A stretch of DNA of 64,000 nucleotides from Saprospiraceae bacterium (GTDB lineage: Bacteria > Bacteroidota > Bacteroidia > Chitinophagales > Saprospiraceae), in NCBI GenBank assembly GCA_016714985.1, contig JADKBS010000041.1, forward strand, positions 1 to 64,000, in the 5' to 3' direction. Below the pieces are notes generated by a model, which ran no database searches, was not told the origin of the DNA, and saw nothing but the letters and a program-made list of their open reading frames with translations. Position numbers and translations under genes: made by a program. The first letter of the stretch is position 1. Each line of letters starts with the position of its first letter. Of this stretch, positions 44,446 through 53,198 are shown piece by piece.

Positions 44446-46101
44446 TCAGCTTTTTTGCCTCGTCTTGCGCTCCACTTTTGGGGCGGTTGAGGGCTGTTTT
44501 TGCAGTTTGGGAGGTACTGCCTTGGGCTTTTCGACCGAAGGCCGTGTAGGATTTTCCCGTTTGCTTTTTTCCCAGACATCCCGGTGCTGTTTCTCAGCTT
44601 TTTGCATCTTGGGGAGGTCATATTTTGGCCGCTCCCTGGGTGCTTCCTTCCTGGGCTGCACATCAGGCTGCTGCGGAGGTTCCGTTCTTGGCTGTTTCAC
44701 GTCCGGTTTGGCAGTCTCCCGCCTCGGGTCGGTGGGTTGCTTCGCAATGGGTGGGGCCGTGCGCTCCTGCTCCCGCTTGCGCTCGACCGAGCCAGAGAGG
44801 GTAGGGTATTGCTTGCGGTTTTTGTCCAGGTATTCCTTTTGGGAGACTGGTTTGTCAACATGCGTGCGGTTGTAGCGCTCCCGTTCCGTTTCCAGCTTAC
44901 CGTACTCCACAAACTCCCTCGAATCGGTGCGTGCCCTGTCCATCCAGTCGTCGGTCACGATGTCACGGTTGCGCCCCTGCCAGTTGCGCACGTTGGAGCT
45001 GATGCTGCCCGACGACCCCCTGTGGCCGTAGTAGTGGTTCACGTAGCAGCTCGACAGGTGCGGGTAGTAGTAGTGATTCCACGGGTGGTAGAAATGCCAG
45101 TCAACAAACCAGAACGAAGGCAGGTCAACAATGACAATGACATGGTTGTGGCCCCAATAGAAACCCCAGTCGTACCAGTACGGATAAGGACGCCAGCGGG
45201 CGTAGGGATACCAGTGTGGGTAACCGAACCAATAGGGATAGTTGAAATAATAGTAATTGTATTCAATGGGGCGCTCGTAGCGGTCATCCTCGTCGTAGTA
45301 GAGGTCATCGTCGTAGTCGTAGTAATCGTCGTCATAGCCGTATTCATCGGCGTAGGCTTGGGAGGCAGCTTGGAGTTCTTCCTCGGCCTGTGGGTTGTTG
45401 GCGAGGTTTTGCCGCCATTCTTCCAGTTCCTTGGCCCTTGCCTCGGCCACCACAATGCTCAGCGAGTCCATTTGCGCTACCAGCCAAGTCGGGTTCTTGC
45501 GGTAGAGGTCGCCCACGAGCACCGTCAGCCGGATATTGTCGGTGAGCAAGGAGAGCACTTCGGGCAGGTCAACCAATTGCCGCAGTGCATCCTTTGTCGC
45601 AGTCGGATACTGTGAAATCAGTTCACCAAAGACGGCATCCCAGTAGCGGTTCAGGCGGTGTACCTCTACCAGCACGGGGAAATAGTCCTCGGAAATTTGC
45701 CTTGCCCTCGGCACGATTTCTTTAGGGAAGTCCTGCATGGCAATTTCAAAGTCAATACCTTCTTTTTGGCCACCATCCACCAAGCCTGCTACCAGCCCCG
45801 GATAGCGGGTCAGGTCCCATACGCTCGACTGCACGGACTGCGGGTATTTTTCGAGCAGGACCTTGAATTCCTTGCTCGTTTTGCCCTGCATGGTTTCTAA
45901 TTTAATGAGCGACTCCGGGAATTTTGAGGCTTCCAGAATGGCAATGCGGGTATTGGAAGGGTAGAGCGCCAGCGCTTCAATGGTCTTTTGTTCTTCTTCC
46001 AAGATTTGGGCGAGGAGTGCCTGTTCATTTTGGGCGAGTGCCAACAGGGGCATCAGGATAAGCCCAATCATTGCTGCCACCACTTTTGGATAGGCTTTCA
46101 T
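44446..46101 (-). CDS. DUF3300-like exported protein with Tyr/Trp-rich middle
   Basis: 551 residues. ATG at 46101 starts signal peptide MKAYPKVVAAMIGLILMPLLALA. The N-terminal half (ILEEEQKTIEALALYPSNTR, ILEASKFPESLIKLE, VWDLTRYPGLVAGLVDGGQ, DALRQLVDLPEVLSLLTDN) matches the helical DUF3300 plan. A very acidic Tyr/Asp tract (about 250-278) leads into an extraordinary Tyr/Trp/His/Pro-rich tract (about 280-365, with YPYWFGYPHWYPYARWRPYP and YHPWNHYYYPH). The C-terminus is basic and Pro/Gln-rich (about 400-551). Exported; function not known. The aromatic tract may adhere to surfaces or polymers (guess). Confidence 0.7.
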   Translation of the reverse strand: MKAYPKVVAAMIGLILMPLLALAQNEQALLAQILEEEQKTIEALALYPSNTRIAILEASKFPESLIKLETMQGKTSKEFKVLLEKYPQSVQSSVWDLTRYPGLVAGLVDGGQKEGIDFEIAMQDFPKEIVPRARQISEDYFPVLVEVHRLNRYWDAVFGELISQYPTATKDALRQLVDLPEVLSLLTDNIRLTVLVGDLYRKNPTWLVAQMDSLSIVVAEARAKELEEWRQNLANNPQAEEELQAASQAYADEYGYDDDYYDYDDDLYYDEDDRYERPIEYNYYYFNYPYWFGYPHWYPYARWRPYPYWYDWGFYWGHNHVIVIVDLPSFWFVDWHFYHPWNHYYYPHLSSCYVNHYYGHRGSSGSISSNVRNWQGRNRDIVTDDWMDRARTDSREFVEYGKLETERERYNRTHVDKPVSQKEYLDKNRKQYPTLSGSVERKREQERTAPPIAKQPTDPRRETAKPDVKQPRTEPPQQPDVQPRKEAPRERPKYDLPKMQKAEKQHRDVWEKSKRENPTRPSVEKPKAVPPKLQKQPSTAPKVERKTRQKS

Positions 46102-46596
46102 GGCTCGTGATTTAACGGCGGCGGGCTTTCGGGGCATCGGGCTGACATCCCGATATACACTTAACCCGAAAACCCGCTTGCCTTTTTAATTTTTGGTTTT
46201 TTGGGCATTTGGCCTTCAGAGCCTCGGCTTGGGATTCGGTTTAAGGGAATTCATAGAGGGAGGTTTAAGAGGGAGTTTTCCTTTATCCCAGCCTTTTATC
46301 TCAATGCAAATTTTAAGACCAATTAAATCAATAAAAAATGACCGTCGTCAGGTGATGGGCTGATTTTGGTCAGGGGTTGAAACGTTGTCATTATGGTTGT
46401 AAATCACCGTATTGCAATGCGGAATCTCACCCCTGTTGAGCCAATAAATCCACAACCTTTGCACACCATTCTAATGTTATGTTCAATTGAAGCCATATTG
46501 AATCAAGGCTTAACTTCTCCACATTCACTTGCCATCGCCTCCGAATTACCCTGACCATCATTCACTGGTGAGCCATCACCATTAAATCTCCCTACC
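46102..46596. other. 495-bp divergent intergenic region
   Basis: No gene recognised. TAAAATTTG on the minus strand (46315-46307) resembles a -7 box for the DUF3300-like gene, with a leader of about 200 bases. TTTG at 46458-46461 may belong to the promoter of the adhesin gene at 46597. Confidence 0.4.
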
Positions 46597-48975
46597 ATGA
46601 AAAAGCGGACAGACACTTTTATGCAGAAAGCTGGCAGGGCATTTTTTGCCTTTTTAATGACCAGCATTTTGATACCCGCCTTGTTTGCCCAGTCCGTCTG
46701 GACCGGCACAGGCTCCAAACAATGGGAAGACGCCAACTCCTGGTCGGGCGGGGTGCCGGGGCCGGGCATGACCGCCACCATCAATGCTTGCAGCAAATGC
46801 CCCATCATCAACAATGCTGTGCCTTCGGTAAAAAGCCTGACCATCATGCCGGGCGCATCGGTGAAAATGAACGGGAACGGCATGCTTGTCATTGAAAACT
46901 TGCCTGATGGCCTTGTAAAGGTGGAAGCGGGCGGGTTCTTGGAAATAAAGAACAATGCCGTTTTACAGACCAATAGGATGGACAACTTGGGCACTGTGGA
47001 GAACGCAGGTACTATCGTTGCGAAGCGGATTGACAATTACCTGAAGTTTATTAACAAGGGAAATATGACGCTGGATAACCCTACTGATTATGCTTTTATC
47101 AATATTCCCAACGACCCTAATGTACAGCTCGACAATTATGGTCAAATAACCATTACCAACAGCTTCATTGTAGTCTATGGCGTACTCAACAATTATGGTA
47201 AGTTGTTCATAGACAATGGTAATAGTGTTCATTCAACAGTTGTGGAGCACATAGGCACTTTCAACAATTTCGCCACCGGGAAGGTGACCTTGACCAATTG
47301 CCAGTATATTGGGTTCCTTAATTCTGGCAAGTTGTTCAATTATGGTAGGTTTGAAATAGATGGGTCAGAGAACTACGGCCTCATTCACACCTACCAGCCG
47401 GCAAGTATCGTAGAGAACTATGCCACCGGCGTTATTTCTGTCAAAAACACGCTGAAGAATGGTATTTACAATTCATCTAATTTTACTAATGCAGGAAAGA
47501 TTACCGTGGAGCACAGTGGAAACAGTCCCCTTTACAACGACGGTGCGGGCAATAGCAATTTCGTCAACACTGGCGAATTGAAAATAAAGAGCAGTATCAG
47601 TAGCATTGAAAACCGTGGCGTCTTCAATTCGTCCGGCAAGATTACCATCGAGGGCTGCAACAACGGCATCGCCAATTTCAAAGAGCTGACCAACAGCGGC
47701 ATCATCGTCGTTAAGCCAAATGCCACTACGCCCATCCTCAACATCGGGCTTGTCAATTTGGGCAGCGAGGCTTCAGCCACCATCAGCAATAGTGGCAGCA
47801 TGCAGTTCGTCAATACTGAAAAAGGTTTGGAAGTGGGTGGTGGAACGACACTGACCAACGCTGGCAGCATCGAAGTTTTAGGCAACGGTGGGACGAACAC
47901 TGGAATCGAGAATTCGGGCACGATTTACAATTTGGGCACGGGCAAAATCACCTTGGCCAACTCCAAGGACATCGGCTTGCTGAACATTACGAATGCCATC
48001 TTTATCAACTCTGGAAACCTGCTCATTGACAAGGTGGTGCAACGTTATGGCATCGTCAACGGTGCCAATGCTGGGTATTTGGCCAACGACTTGACGGGAA
48101 CCATCCTCATCAAAAACACAGCCGACTATGGCATTTACAACTTGTTCGCCATCTATAATTCTGGTAAGCTGACCATTCAGGCCGCTGGCACCGATGCTGT
48201 TTACAACTACTATCCTTCGGGGTATTTCTTTATCCAGCCTTGTGGGGAATTGAACGTGGGGAACCGCATCAACAATGGGCAGTATTTACAAAACGAAGGC
48301 CTGCTCCGCTCGACCTACAATGGAGTGCATATCAATACCGGCACGTTGTTGAACATGGCCGTCATCGAAGACTTCAACAACGCCTTCAAAGGCGTCCCCT
48401 TCAACAACAACGCCTTCCGCATCCGGCCAATTAGCGGCACGGTCGGCAGTGTCATCCACAATGCTGTTGAAGCGGGTGGGGTGCCACCCATCACCATCGG
48501 CAGCACTTGGTACAAAGACCCCAATATGACACAGTCAGCAGGTACTTTCAATTCCGTGTTGAACACCTTTACACCGACCCTTGGCGTCGGTACGCATACG
48601 CTGTATTTTACCGTGAAGGACATTCCAAACAACTGCATCAAAACGGTGTCCATCAAGGTCAATATCGCCAACGCCATGATTGGCAGTGGTGAAAAAGCAA
48701 AGCCCGACATCGTGCTGTTCAACTACCCAAACCCCTTCGTGAACGAGACCCGAATCAAGCTCAGCTTGCCTTTTGATGCAACGGGCAAACTCGTGGTCTT
48801 TGACCAGTTCGGCAGGTTGGTATCGGTGGTGTATGAAGGTGAACTTTCGGAAGGGGAGCTGTACGAGTTCAGCGTGGATGCCAATACCATGCAAGTGGCC
48901 AACTACGTCGCTACACTGATACTGGATACTGGCAAGACGTACTCAATGCGGATGGTGAAAGCAGATAATTTTTAA
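46597..48975 (+). CDS. Large T9SS-secreted beta-solenoid adhesin-like protein
   Basis: 792 residues. Signal segment MKKRTDTFMQKAGRAFFAFLMTSILIPALFAQ, then SVWTGTGSKQWEDANSWSGG, the opening of many Bacteroidota adhesins. About 20 repeats of 20-25 residues follow, with alternating N/G and I/V such as LDNYGQITITN, LNNYGKLFIDNG, FTNAGKITVEHSG, FVNTGELKIKSS, LTNAGSIEVLGNG, implying a right-handed beta-helix. The C-terminus (VLFNYPNPFVNETRIKLSLPF, KLVVFDQFGRLV, YVATLILDTGKTYSMRMVKAD) is a T9SS type A sorting domain. Probably surface attachment. Confidence 0.82.
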   Translation: MKKRTDTFMQKAGRAFFAFLMTSILIPALFAQSVWTGTGSKQWEDANSWSGGVPGPGMTATINACSKCPIINNAVPSVKSLTIMPGASVKMNGNGMLVIENLPDGLVKVEAGGFLEIKNNAVLQTNRMDNLGTVENAGTIVAKRIDNYLKFINKGNMTLDNPTDYAFINIPNDPNVQLDNYGQITITNSFIVVYGVLNNYGKLFIDNGNSVHSTVVEHIGTFNNFATGKVTLTNCQYIGFLNSGKLFNYGRFEIDGSENYGLIHTYQPASIVENYATGVISVKNTLKNGIYNSSNFTNAGKITVEHSGNSPLYNDGAGNSNFVNTGELKIKSSISSIENRGVFNSSGKITIEGCNNGIANFKELTNSGIIVVKPNATTPILNIGLVNLGSEASATISNSGSMQFVNTEKGLEVGGGTTLTNAGSIEVLGNGGTNTGIENSGTIYNLGTGKITLANSKDIGLLNITNAIFINSGNLLIDKVVQRYGIVNGANAGYLANDLTGTILIKNTADYGIYNLFAIYNSGKLTIQAAGTDAVYNYYPSGYFFIQPCGELNVGNRINNGQYLQNEGLLRSTYNGVHINTGTLLNMAVIEDFNNAFKGVPFNNNAFRIRPISGTVGSVIHNAVEAGGVPPITIGSTWYKDPNMTQSAGTFNSVLNTFTPTLGVGTHTLYFTVKDIPNNCIKTVSIKVNIANAMIGSGEKAKPDIVLFNYPNPFVNETRIKLSLPFDATGKLVVFDQFGRLVSVVYEGELSEGELYEFSVDANTMQVANYVATLILDTGKTYSMRMVKADNF

Positions 48976-48980
48976 GGTTG

Positions 48981-49105
48981 TTTCAAATGGTTTTTCCAAC
49001 CATTTGAACTACAAAAAACGGCGGCGGTGGGCTTCTTCGATAGCCCGCCGCCGCCGTTTTTTTTGTGGCGAGCGGTTGATTTTCCTCGGAAAATCAACCG
49101 CTCGC
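48981..49105. terminator. Three consecutive hairpins between convergent genes
   Basis: (1) TTCAAATGGTT / AACCATTTGAA at about 48982-49008. (2) ACGGCGGCGGTGGGCT / AGCCCGCCGCCGCCGT (49018-49057) with A6 before and T8 after, a strong bidirectional intrinsic terminator. (3) GCGAGCGGTTGATTTTC (49068-49084) / perfect reverse complement (49089-49105). The last ends 9 bases before the stop of the minus-strand gene. Confidence 0.85.
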
Positions 49106-49113
49106 AATTTGGG

Positions 49114-50409
49114 TTATTCCCCAATCGGAATCACGCTCAACAGCTTCATGTCCGTGCGGTCGTCGAAGTCGAACTGGTAGAAACCATCTTCACCGATGAC
49201 CATGGCCACGTTCCTGTCGCCGGGCAATGAAATCACGTCGAGCGCATGGAAGTTCTCCACATTGTCGAGCAGGTGGTCGCCGACGGTTTCGGGCACGGTG
49301 TTGTCGAAAATCTCAAAGCCATGATCGCCCTCGCAGAGCAGGAGGCTGTTGCCCTTCACGGAAAGCCCGTGCGGGCTTTTCATCGGAAACGATTTGAGCA
49401 GCACGGGGTTTGTCAGGTCGGTGATGTCAATCACGTCCAACTGGTTGGGGCCGAAGGAGCCGCAATCGCTGCCGTCCCAGAGCGTCACATAGGCATAGTG
49501 GTCGTTCACGAAAACGGGGTCGCAGGCACGAGCATGTTCAAAAACGGAAAGCTGCACTGGGTTCAGCGGGTCGGCGTTGTCGTAGATGTACATGCCTATG
49601 TTGGAGCCGATAAAGAGTTTGTCGCCATGAGGGAACAGTGTTTCAAGGCCTGAACCGATAGTGATGGTCTTGGCAAAGGCAGGACTTGTAAGTTCCGTCA
49701 GGTCGTAAATTTGCATTTCGTAGCCACTGTGTTGGATGGTGTAGAGGTAGTCACCGATGATGGTAAAATGCGACAACGAGCCGCCGATGCCAGTACCGGA
49801 GCCAGCTTTTCCACCGCCTGAACTCTGGTCGGCAGCAAATACAAGGTCGCCCTCGAATGCAAGGCCGCCACCGAAGAATTCGCCATTCTTGTAGTAGAGT
49901 CTGTCCTGTTGATCGCAGTCCATTTCCTCCGTCACGAGCGTTTCCTTGTATTCGACGATGATATTGCCGGAGGCAAGATCAGACCAAAGCGGCTGCAGTA
50001 CGTTTTCCGTGCGGCCAGCGAAAGAGTAGTCGTCGAGGTTCACCACCAGCAAGTCCACATAGCTATTGGTGTAGAGGTAGCCATCCTTGATGGCGAGGTC
50101 GGTAGCACCCGGCACACTGATGAAGGCCGTGTTCACGGGATTGCTGGGGTCGGCGTTGTTAATGACATGGATGCCCTCGCCCGTCTCCACAACGAACATA
50201 CGGTCATCGTAGTAGTTGATTTGGCCGGGCGATTTGAGCGACTTGGGGTCTTCCATCCCAATGGTGGTATTGTGGACTTCCTCCAAGGTCTTATAAACGG
50301 GGTCGAACCGGGTGTAGGTGATGGAACTGGTGCATTTGTCCTTCAAGCAGCTCTGAAAGGTCAGGGCCGTCAAGGACAGCAAAGCGATGAGCAAATATTG
50401 CGTTTTCAT
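49114..50409 (-). CDS. LVIVD-repeat lipoprotein
   Basis: 431 residues. Lipoprotein signal MKTQYLLIALLSLTALTFQSC. Repeats of the LVIVD type run through the protein: IHVINNADPSNPVNTAFISV, LLVVNLDDYSF, MQIYDLTELTSPAFAKTI, MYIYDNADPLNPVQLSVFEH, LDVIDITDLTNPVLLKSF, FEIFDNTVPETVG. They form a beta-propeller in exported bacterial proteins. Placed on the outer membrane or surface; ligand unknown. Convergent with the adhesin gene. Confidence 0.85.
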   Translation of the reverse strand: MKTQYLLIALLSLTALTFQSCLKDKCTSSITYTRFDPVYKTLEEVHNTTIGMEDPKSLKSPGQINYYDDRMFVVETGEGIHVINNADPSNPVNTAFISVPGATDLAIKDGYLYTNSYVDLLVVNLDDYSFAGRTENVLQPLWSDLASGNIIVEYKETLVTEEMDCDQQDRLYYKNGEFFGGGLAFEGDLVFAADQSSGGGKAGSGTGIGGSLSHFTIIGDYLYTIQHSGYEMQIYDLTELTSPAFAKTITIGSGLETLFPHGDKLFIGSNIGMYIYDNADPLNPVQLSVFEHARACDPVFVNDHYAYVTLWDGSDCGSFGPNQLDVIDITDLTNPVLLKSFPMKSPHGLSVKGNSLLLCEGDHGFEIFDNTVPETVGDHLLDNVENFHALDVISLPGDRNVAMVIGEDGFYQFDFDDRTDMKLLSVIPIGE

Positions 50410-50687
50410 GATTTAGAAAGTTGTGAAGCGGGGATTCTGACGGCGGGCACGGTTAGGAATGTTCGTGGTCAAAAGCCCCAAGTGGAAATTTGTTGACTTT
50501 GAAAAATAGGTCACCTTTCTTTTCAACCTTGAAGACAGCAGGGTAGGGGGGAAGGGTTGGTAAAGGGCACGATAAATCAAGCGCCATCCTAAAAACACGG
50601 TGGGCAGCCGGTTTGTTTCCGCCCCGACTGCCCACTGACTGCCAACTATGGACTGAAGACTGCCAACTGTCTAACTGCCAACTAAAA

Positions 50688-51107
50688 TCAATGCCTTCCC
50701 CACAGCTCCACTTCCGCCCGTTTATCGGCAAAGTTCTTCGTGTCGTAAACAAAGACCACTTTTCGGATGACCCGGCGGTTGCCTTCCAGGTTGATGACCC
50801 GGCTCTCGCCGCCAGCACGGATTTCGTCACGGGTTTCCACCTCTTGCTCCGAGCCATCGCCAAAATGGACGACGACCTTGTGCAAATGGATGGCACCTTT
50901 TTTTACCAAAATCTTCAAGGCGGTGAAGCGGCCTTCGGAGGCGGTCACGAGTATCTCGTCACGGTCAACGGCGAAATTGACCTTGCGCTCACCGAGCTTT
51001 TCCCAGCGGGGGGGATTGGATTGCGGGGCTGGGATTGCGGATTGCGGATTGGCCGTGGCGAAGTTGACGGCTACCAAGAGGCAAAGGATGGATGCGAATG
51101 CTTTCAT
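50688..51107 (-). CDS. DUF2541-like small exported protein
   Basis: 139 residues. ATG at 51107 gives signal MKAFASILCLLVAVNFATA; earlier codons are not needed. WEKLGERKVNFAVDRDEILV, GRFTALKILVKKGAIHLHKV, VHFGDGSEQEV, RVINLEGNRRVIRKVVFVYDT and AEVELWGRH match the short beta-rich DUF2541 family. Periplasmic; function unknown. Downstream, 50600-50690 has low-complexity repeats of ACTGCCAACT. Confidence 0.7.
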   Translation of the reverse strand: MKAFASILCLLVAVNFATANPQSAIPAPQSNPPRWEKLGERKVNFAVDRDEILVTASEGRFTALKILVKKGAIHLHKVVVHFGDGSEQEVETRDEIRAGGESRVINLEGNRRVIRKVVFVYDTKNFADKRAEVELWGRH

Positions 51108-51261
51108 TGTTGAATTGATTTTGTTGATGAAGTTTGGCGGAATTACAGGGCTTCGACACAATGTAAAGGACGGGGTTTAATCTTTAATTTCATAAGGAAA
51201 GGTTAAGGCTTTTCACAACCTCGGTGGATTTTCTGAGTCATTTTATCGAAATACACTGCCT

Positions 51262-51289
51262 TGATGGACGCCAATTCGGCTACCTTCCG
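51262..51289 (+). promoter_or_regulatory. Possible promoter of the serine hydrolase gene
   Basis: TTG (51262-51264), 17-base spacer and TACCTTCC (51282-51289), a loose match to TTTG/TANNTTTG, 31 bases before the ATG at 51320. Confidence 0.3.
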
Positions 51290-51319
51290 TCAAATTTCAA
51301 AATCAAAACAATTTACAGT

Positions 51320-52999
51320 ATGAGATTAAGTTCTTTTTTCCCAACCCTATTCTTCCTTTTTTGCTTCGCAATCCTACCCTTCAACCCTGCCCAAGCACAG
51401 TCCTTGGCAGAGAAAATAGACGCACTCATTTCGAAGGAATACAAGCCCGACGAACCCGGCGTGGTGGTGCGGGTGCAACAAAACGGCAAAGTGCTTTTTG
51501 AAAAAGCCTATGGCATGGCCGACATGGAACTGGGCGTGAAAATGCAGCCCGACCATATCTTGCGGCTCGGCAGCATCACCAAGCAATTCACCGCCGTGGC
51601 CGTGCTCCTGCTCGTGCAGGAGGGCAAGGTCAGCCTCTCCGACGACCTTACCAAGTACTTGCCAGACTATCCGACCGGAGGCCGGAAGATCACCGTTGCG
51701 CAGCTTCTGAACCACACCTCCGGCATCAAGAGTTACACGGACATGGCCGATTTCCCGCAAATCTGGCGCAAGGACATGACCTTGATGGAACTAATTGACC
51801 ACTTCAAGAACGAGCCTTTCGACTTTGAGCCGGGCGAAAAATGGAGCTACAACAACTCCGCCTACATCCTCGCCGGTGCTGTCATCGAGAAGGCGTCGGG
51901 CATGACCTACGCCGATTTCATTGAAAAGCGCATCTTCCAGCCGCTGGGCATGACGGACAGCTACTTCGACGTCACCGACCGCATCATCGCACGCCGCATC
52001 CGTGGCTACGGCGAAGGCGAGAAGGAAGGCACCTTTGCCAATGCGCCCTATCTAAGCATGACCTTGCCCCATGCCGCTGGTTCGCTGATGAGCACTGTGG
52101 CCGACCTCGGCAAATGGGATGAGTCGCTCTACACCGAAAAACTCGTGAAAAAAGACCTGTTGAAACAGGCATGGACGCCCAACAGACTCAACGACGGCAA
52201 GATGACCCATTACGGCTACGGCTGGGGCATGGACAAGGTGGACGGCCATGAATTCATCTATCACAGCGGCGGCATCAACGGCTTCGTGACCAACGGCATC
52301 AGGGTGCCCGACGCGCACCTATACGTAGTCGCCCTATCGAACAACACGACCAAAGGCCCCGGTGGAATGACCTACGACATTGCCCTGACCGCGCTCGGGC
52401 TTCCCCTCGACAAGCCGAAGCCCGTGGAACTGAGCGCCAAGCAATTGGCCGATTACGTGGGCGTCTATGAGCAGGGCTCTTCCGACGACTGGCGGCACAT
52501 CACCCTCGAAGGCAACCAACTTTACTCGCAACGGGCGGGCAGCGAGCGCTTCGAAGTGTTTGCCTACGGCAACGACCGCTTCTTTTTCAAAGACCACCCG
52601 ACCCGCCTACACTTCGAGCGTGACAAGTCGGGCAAAGTAAAGTCGCTCGTGCCACGGGGCCCCATGCCCTTCGGCACCGAGGAGCGCTACCTCCGCACCG
52701 ACAAGGACAAACCCACCGAGAAGGAAAGCATCGGCAATGTGTCACAGGCCCTGCTCGACAGCTACGTGGGCACCTACAACCTTTTTCCGAATTTTGACCT
52801 GACCATCAGCACAAGGGAGGGCAGGCTCTTCGCACAGGCCACCGGGCAGCCGGAGTTCGAGCTGTTTGCCGAGAGCGAGCGCCGCTTTTTCCTGAAGGTG
52901 GTGGTGGCACAGATTGATTTCATGCCCGCCGTGAATGGCGTGGTGAAGGAACTGGTGCTGCACCAAGGTGGGCAGGATATGAAGGGGACGAGGAAGTAG
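51320..52999 (+). CDS. Exported serine hydrolase with two C-terminal DUF3471-like domains
   Basis: 559 residues. ATG at 51320 starts signal peptide MRLSSFFPTLFFLFCFAILPFNPAQA; the upstream extension to 51224 is discarded. Class C beta-lactamase/peptidase fold: SITK in RLGSITKQFTAVAVLLLVQE, YNN in WSYNNSAYILAGAVIE, HSGG in YHSGGINGF; LLNHTSGIKSYTDM is the family segment. Two similar C-terminal units (QLADYVGVYEQGS; LLDSYVGTYNLFP) are DUF3471-like beta domains. Acts in the periplasm or on the surface, on peptides or esters. It has no T9SS signal, unlike the other serine hydrolase here. Confidence 0.88.
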   Translation: MRLSSFFPTLFFLFCFAILPFNPAQAQSLAEKIDALISKEYKPDEPGVVVRVQQNGKVLFEKAYGMADMELGVKMQPDHILRLGSITKQFTAVAVLLLVQEGKVSLSDDLTKYLPDYPTGGRKITVAQLLNHTSGIKSYTDMADFPQIWRKDMTLMELIDHFKNEPFDFEPGEKWSYNNSAYILAGAVIEKASGMTYADFIEKRIFQPLGMTDSYFDVTDRIIARRIRGYGEGEKEGTFANAPYLSMTLPHAAGSLMSTVADLGKWDESLYTEKLVKKDLLKQAWTPNRLNDGKMTHYGYGWGMDKVDGHEFIYHSGGINGFVTNGIRVPDAHLYVVALSNNTTKGPGGMTYDIALTALGLPLDKPKPVELSAKQLADYVGVYEQGSSDDWRHITLEGNQLYSQRAGSERFEVFAYGNDRFFFKDHPTRLHFERDKSGKVKSLVPRGPMPFGTEERYLRTDKDKPTEKESIGNVSQALLDSYVGTYNLFPNFDLTISTREGRLFAQATGQPEFELFAESERRFFLKVVVAQIDFMPAVNGVVKELVLHQGGQDMKGTRK

Positions 53000-53057
53000 T
53001 GATAAGTCAAAGAGGTGACACCTTTCAAAGATGTTACCTCTTTAACTTACCACTACT
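52995..53057. terminator. Hairpin overlapping the serine hydrolase stop
   Basis: AGTAGTGATAAGTCAAAGAGGT (arm 52995-53016) against 53036-53057, 20 of 22 positions complementary. It begins inside the last codons. The rest of 53058-53198 has no gene that I can see. Confidence 0.6.
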
Positions 53058-53198
53058 TTCAGGAAAGGTGAAACTAAAAGGAGTCCCGCCTAACGGCGAT
53101 GCAGCGATATACGCTAAATGGATACGAGGAAAATCGCCGTTTGCACCCTTTTCTTATATCCGCACCGTGAAAAATTCGGGATGATTCATGTTTCCCAA

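Noticed and set aside
44500..45615. 371-codon open frame on the plus strand, Val-rich
   Set aside because: Antisense to the Tyr/Trp/Asp-rich tract of the DUF3300-like gene; the Val/Ile richness is simply the complement of Tyr/Asp/Asn codons.
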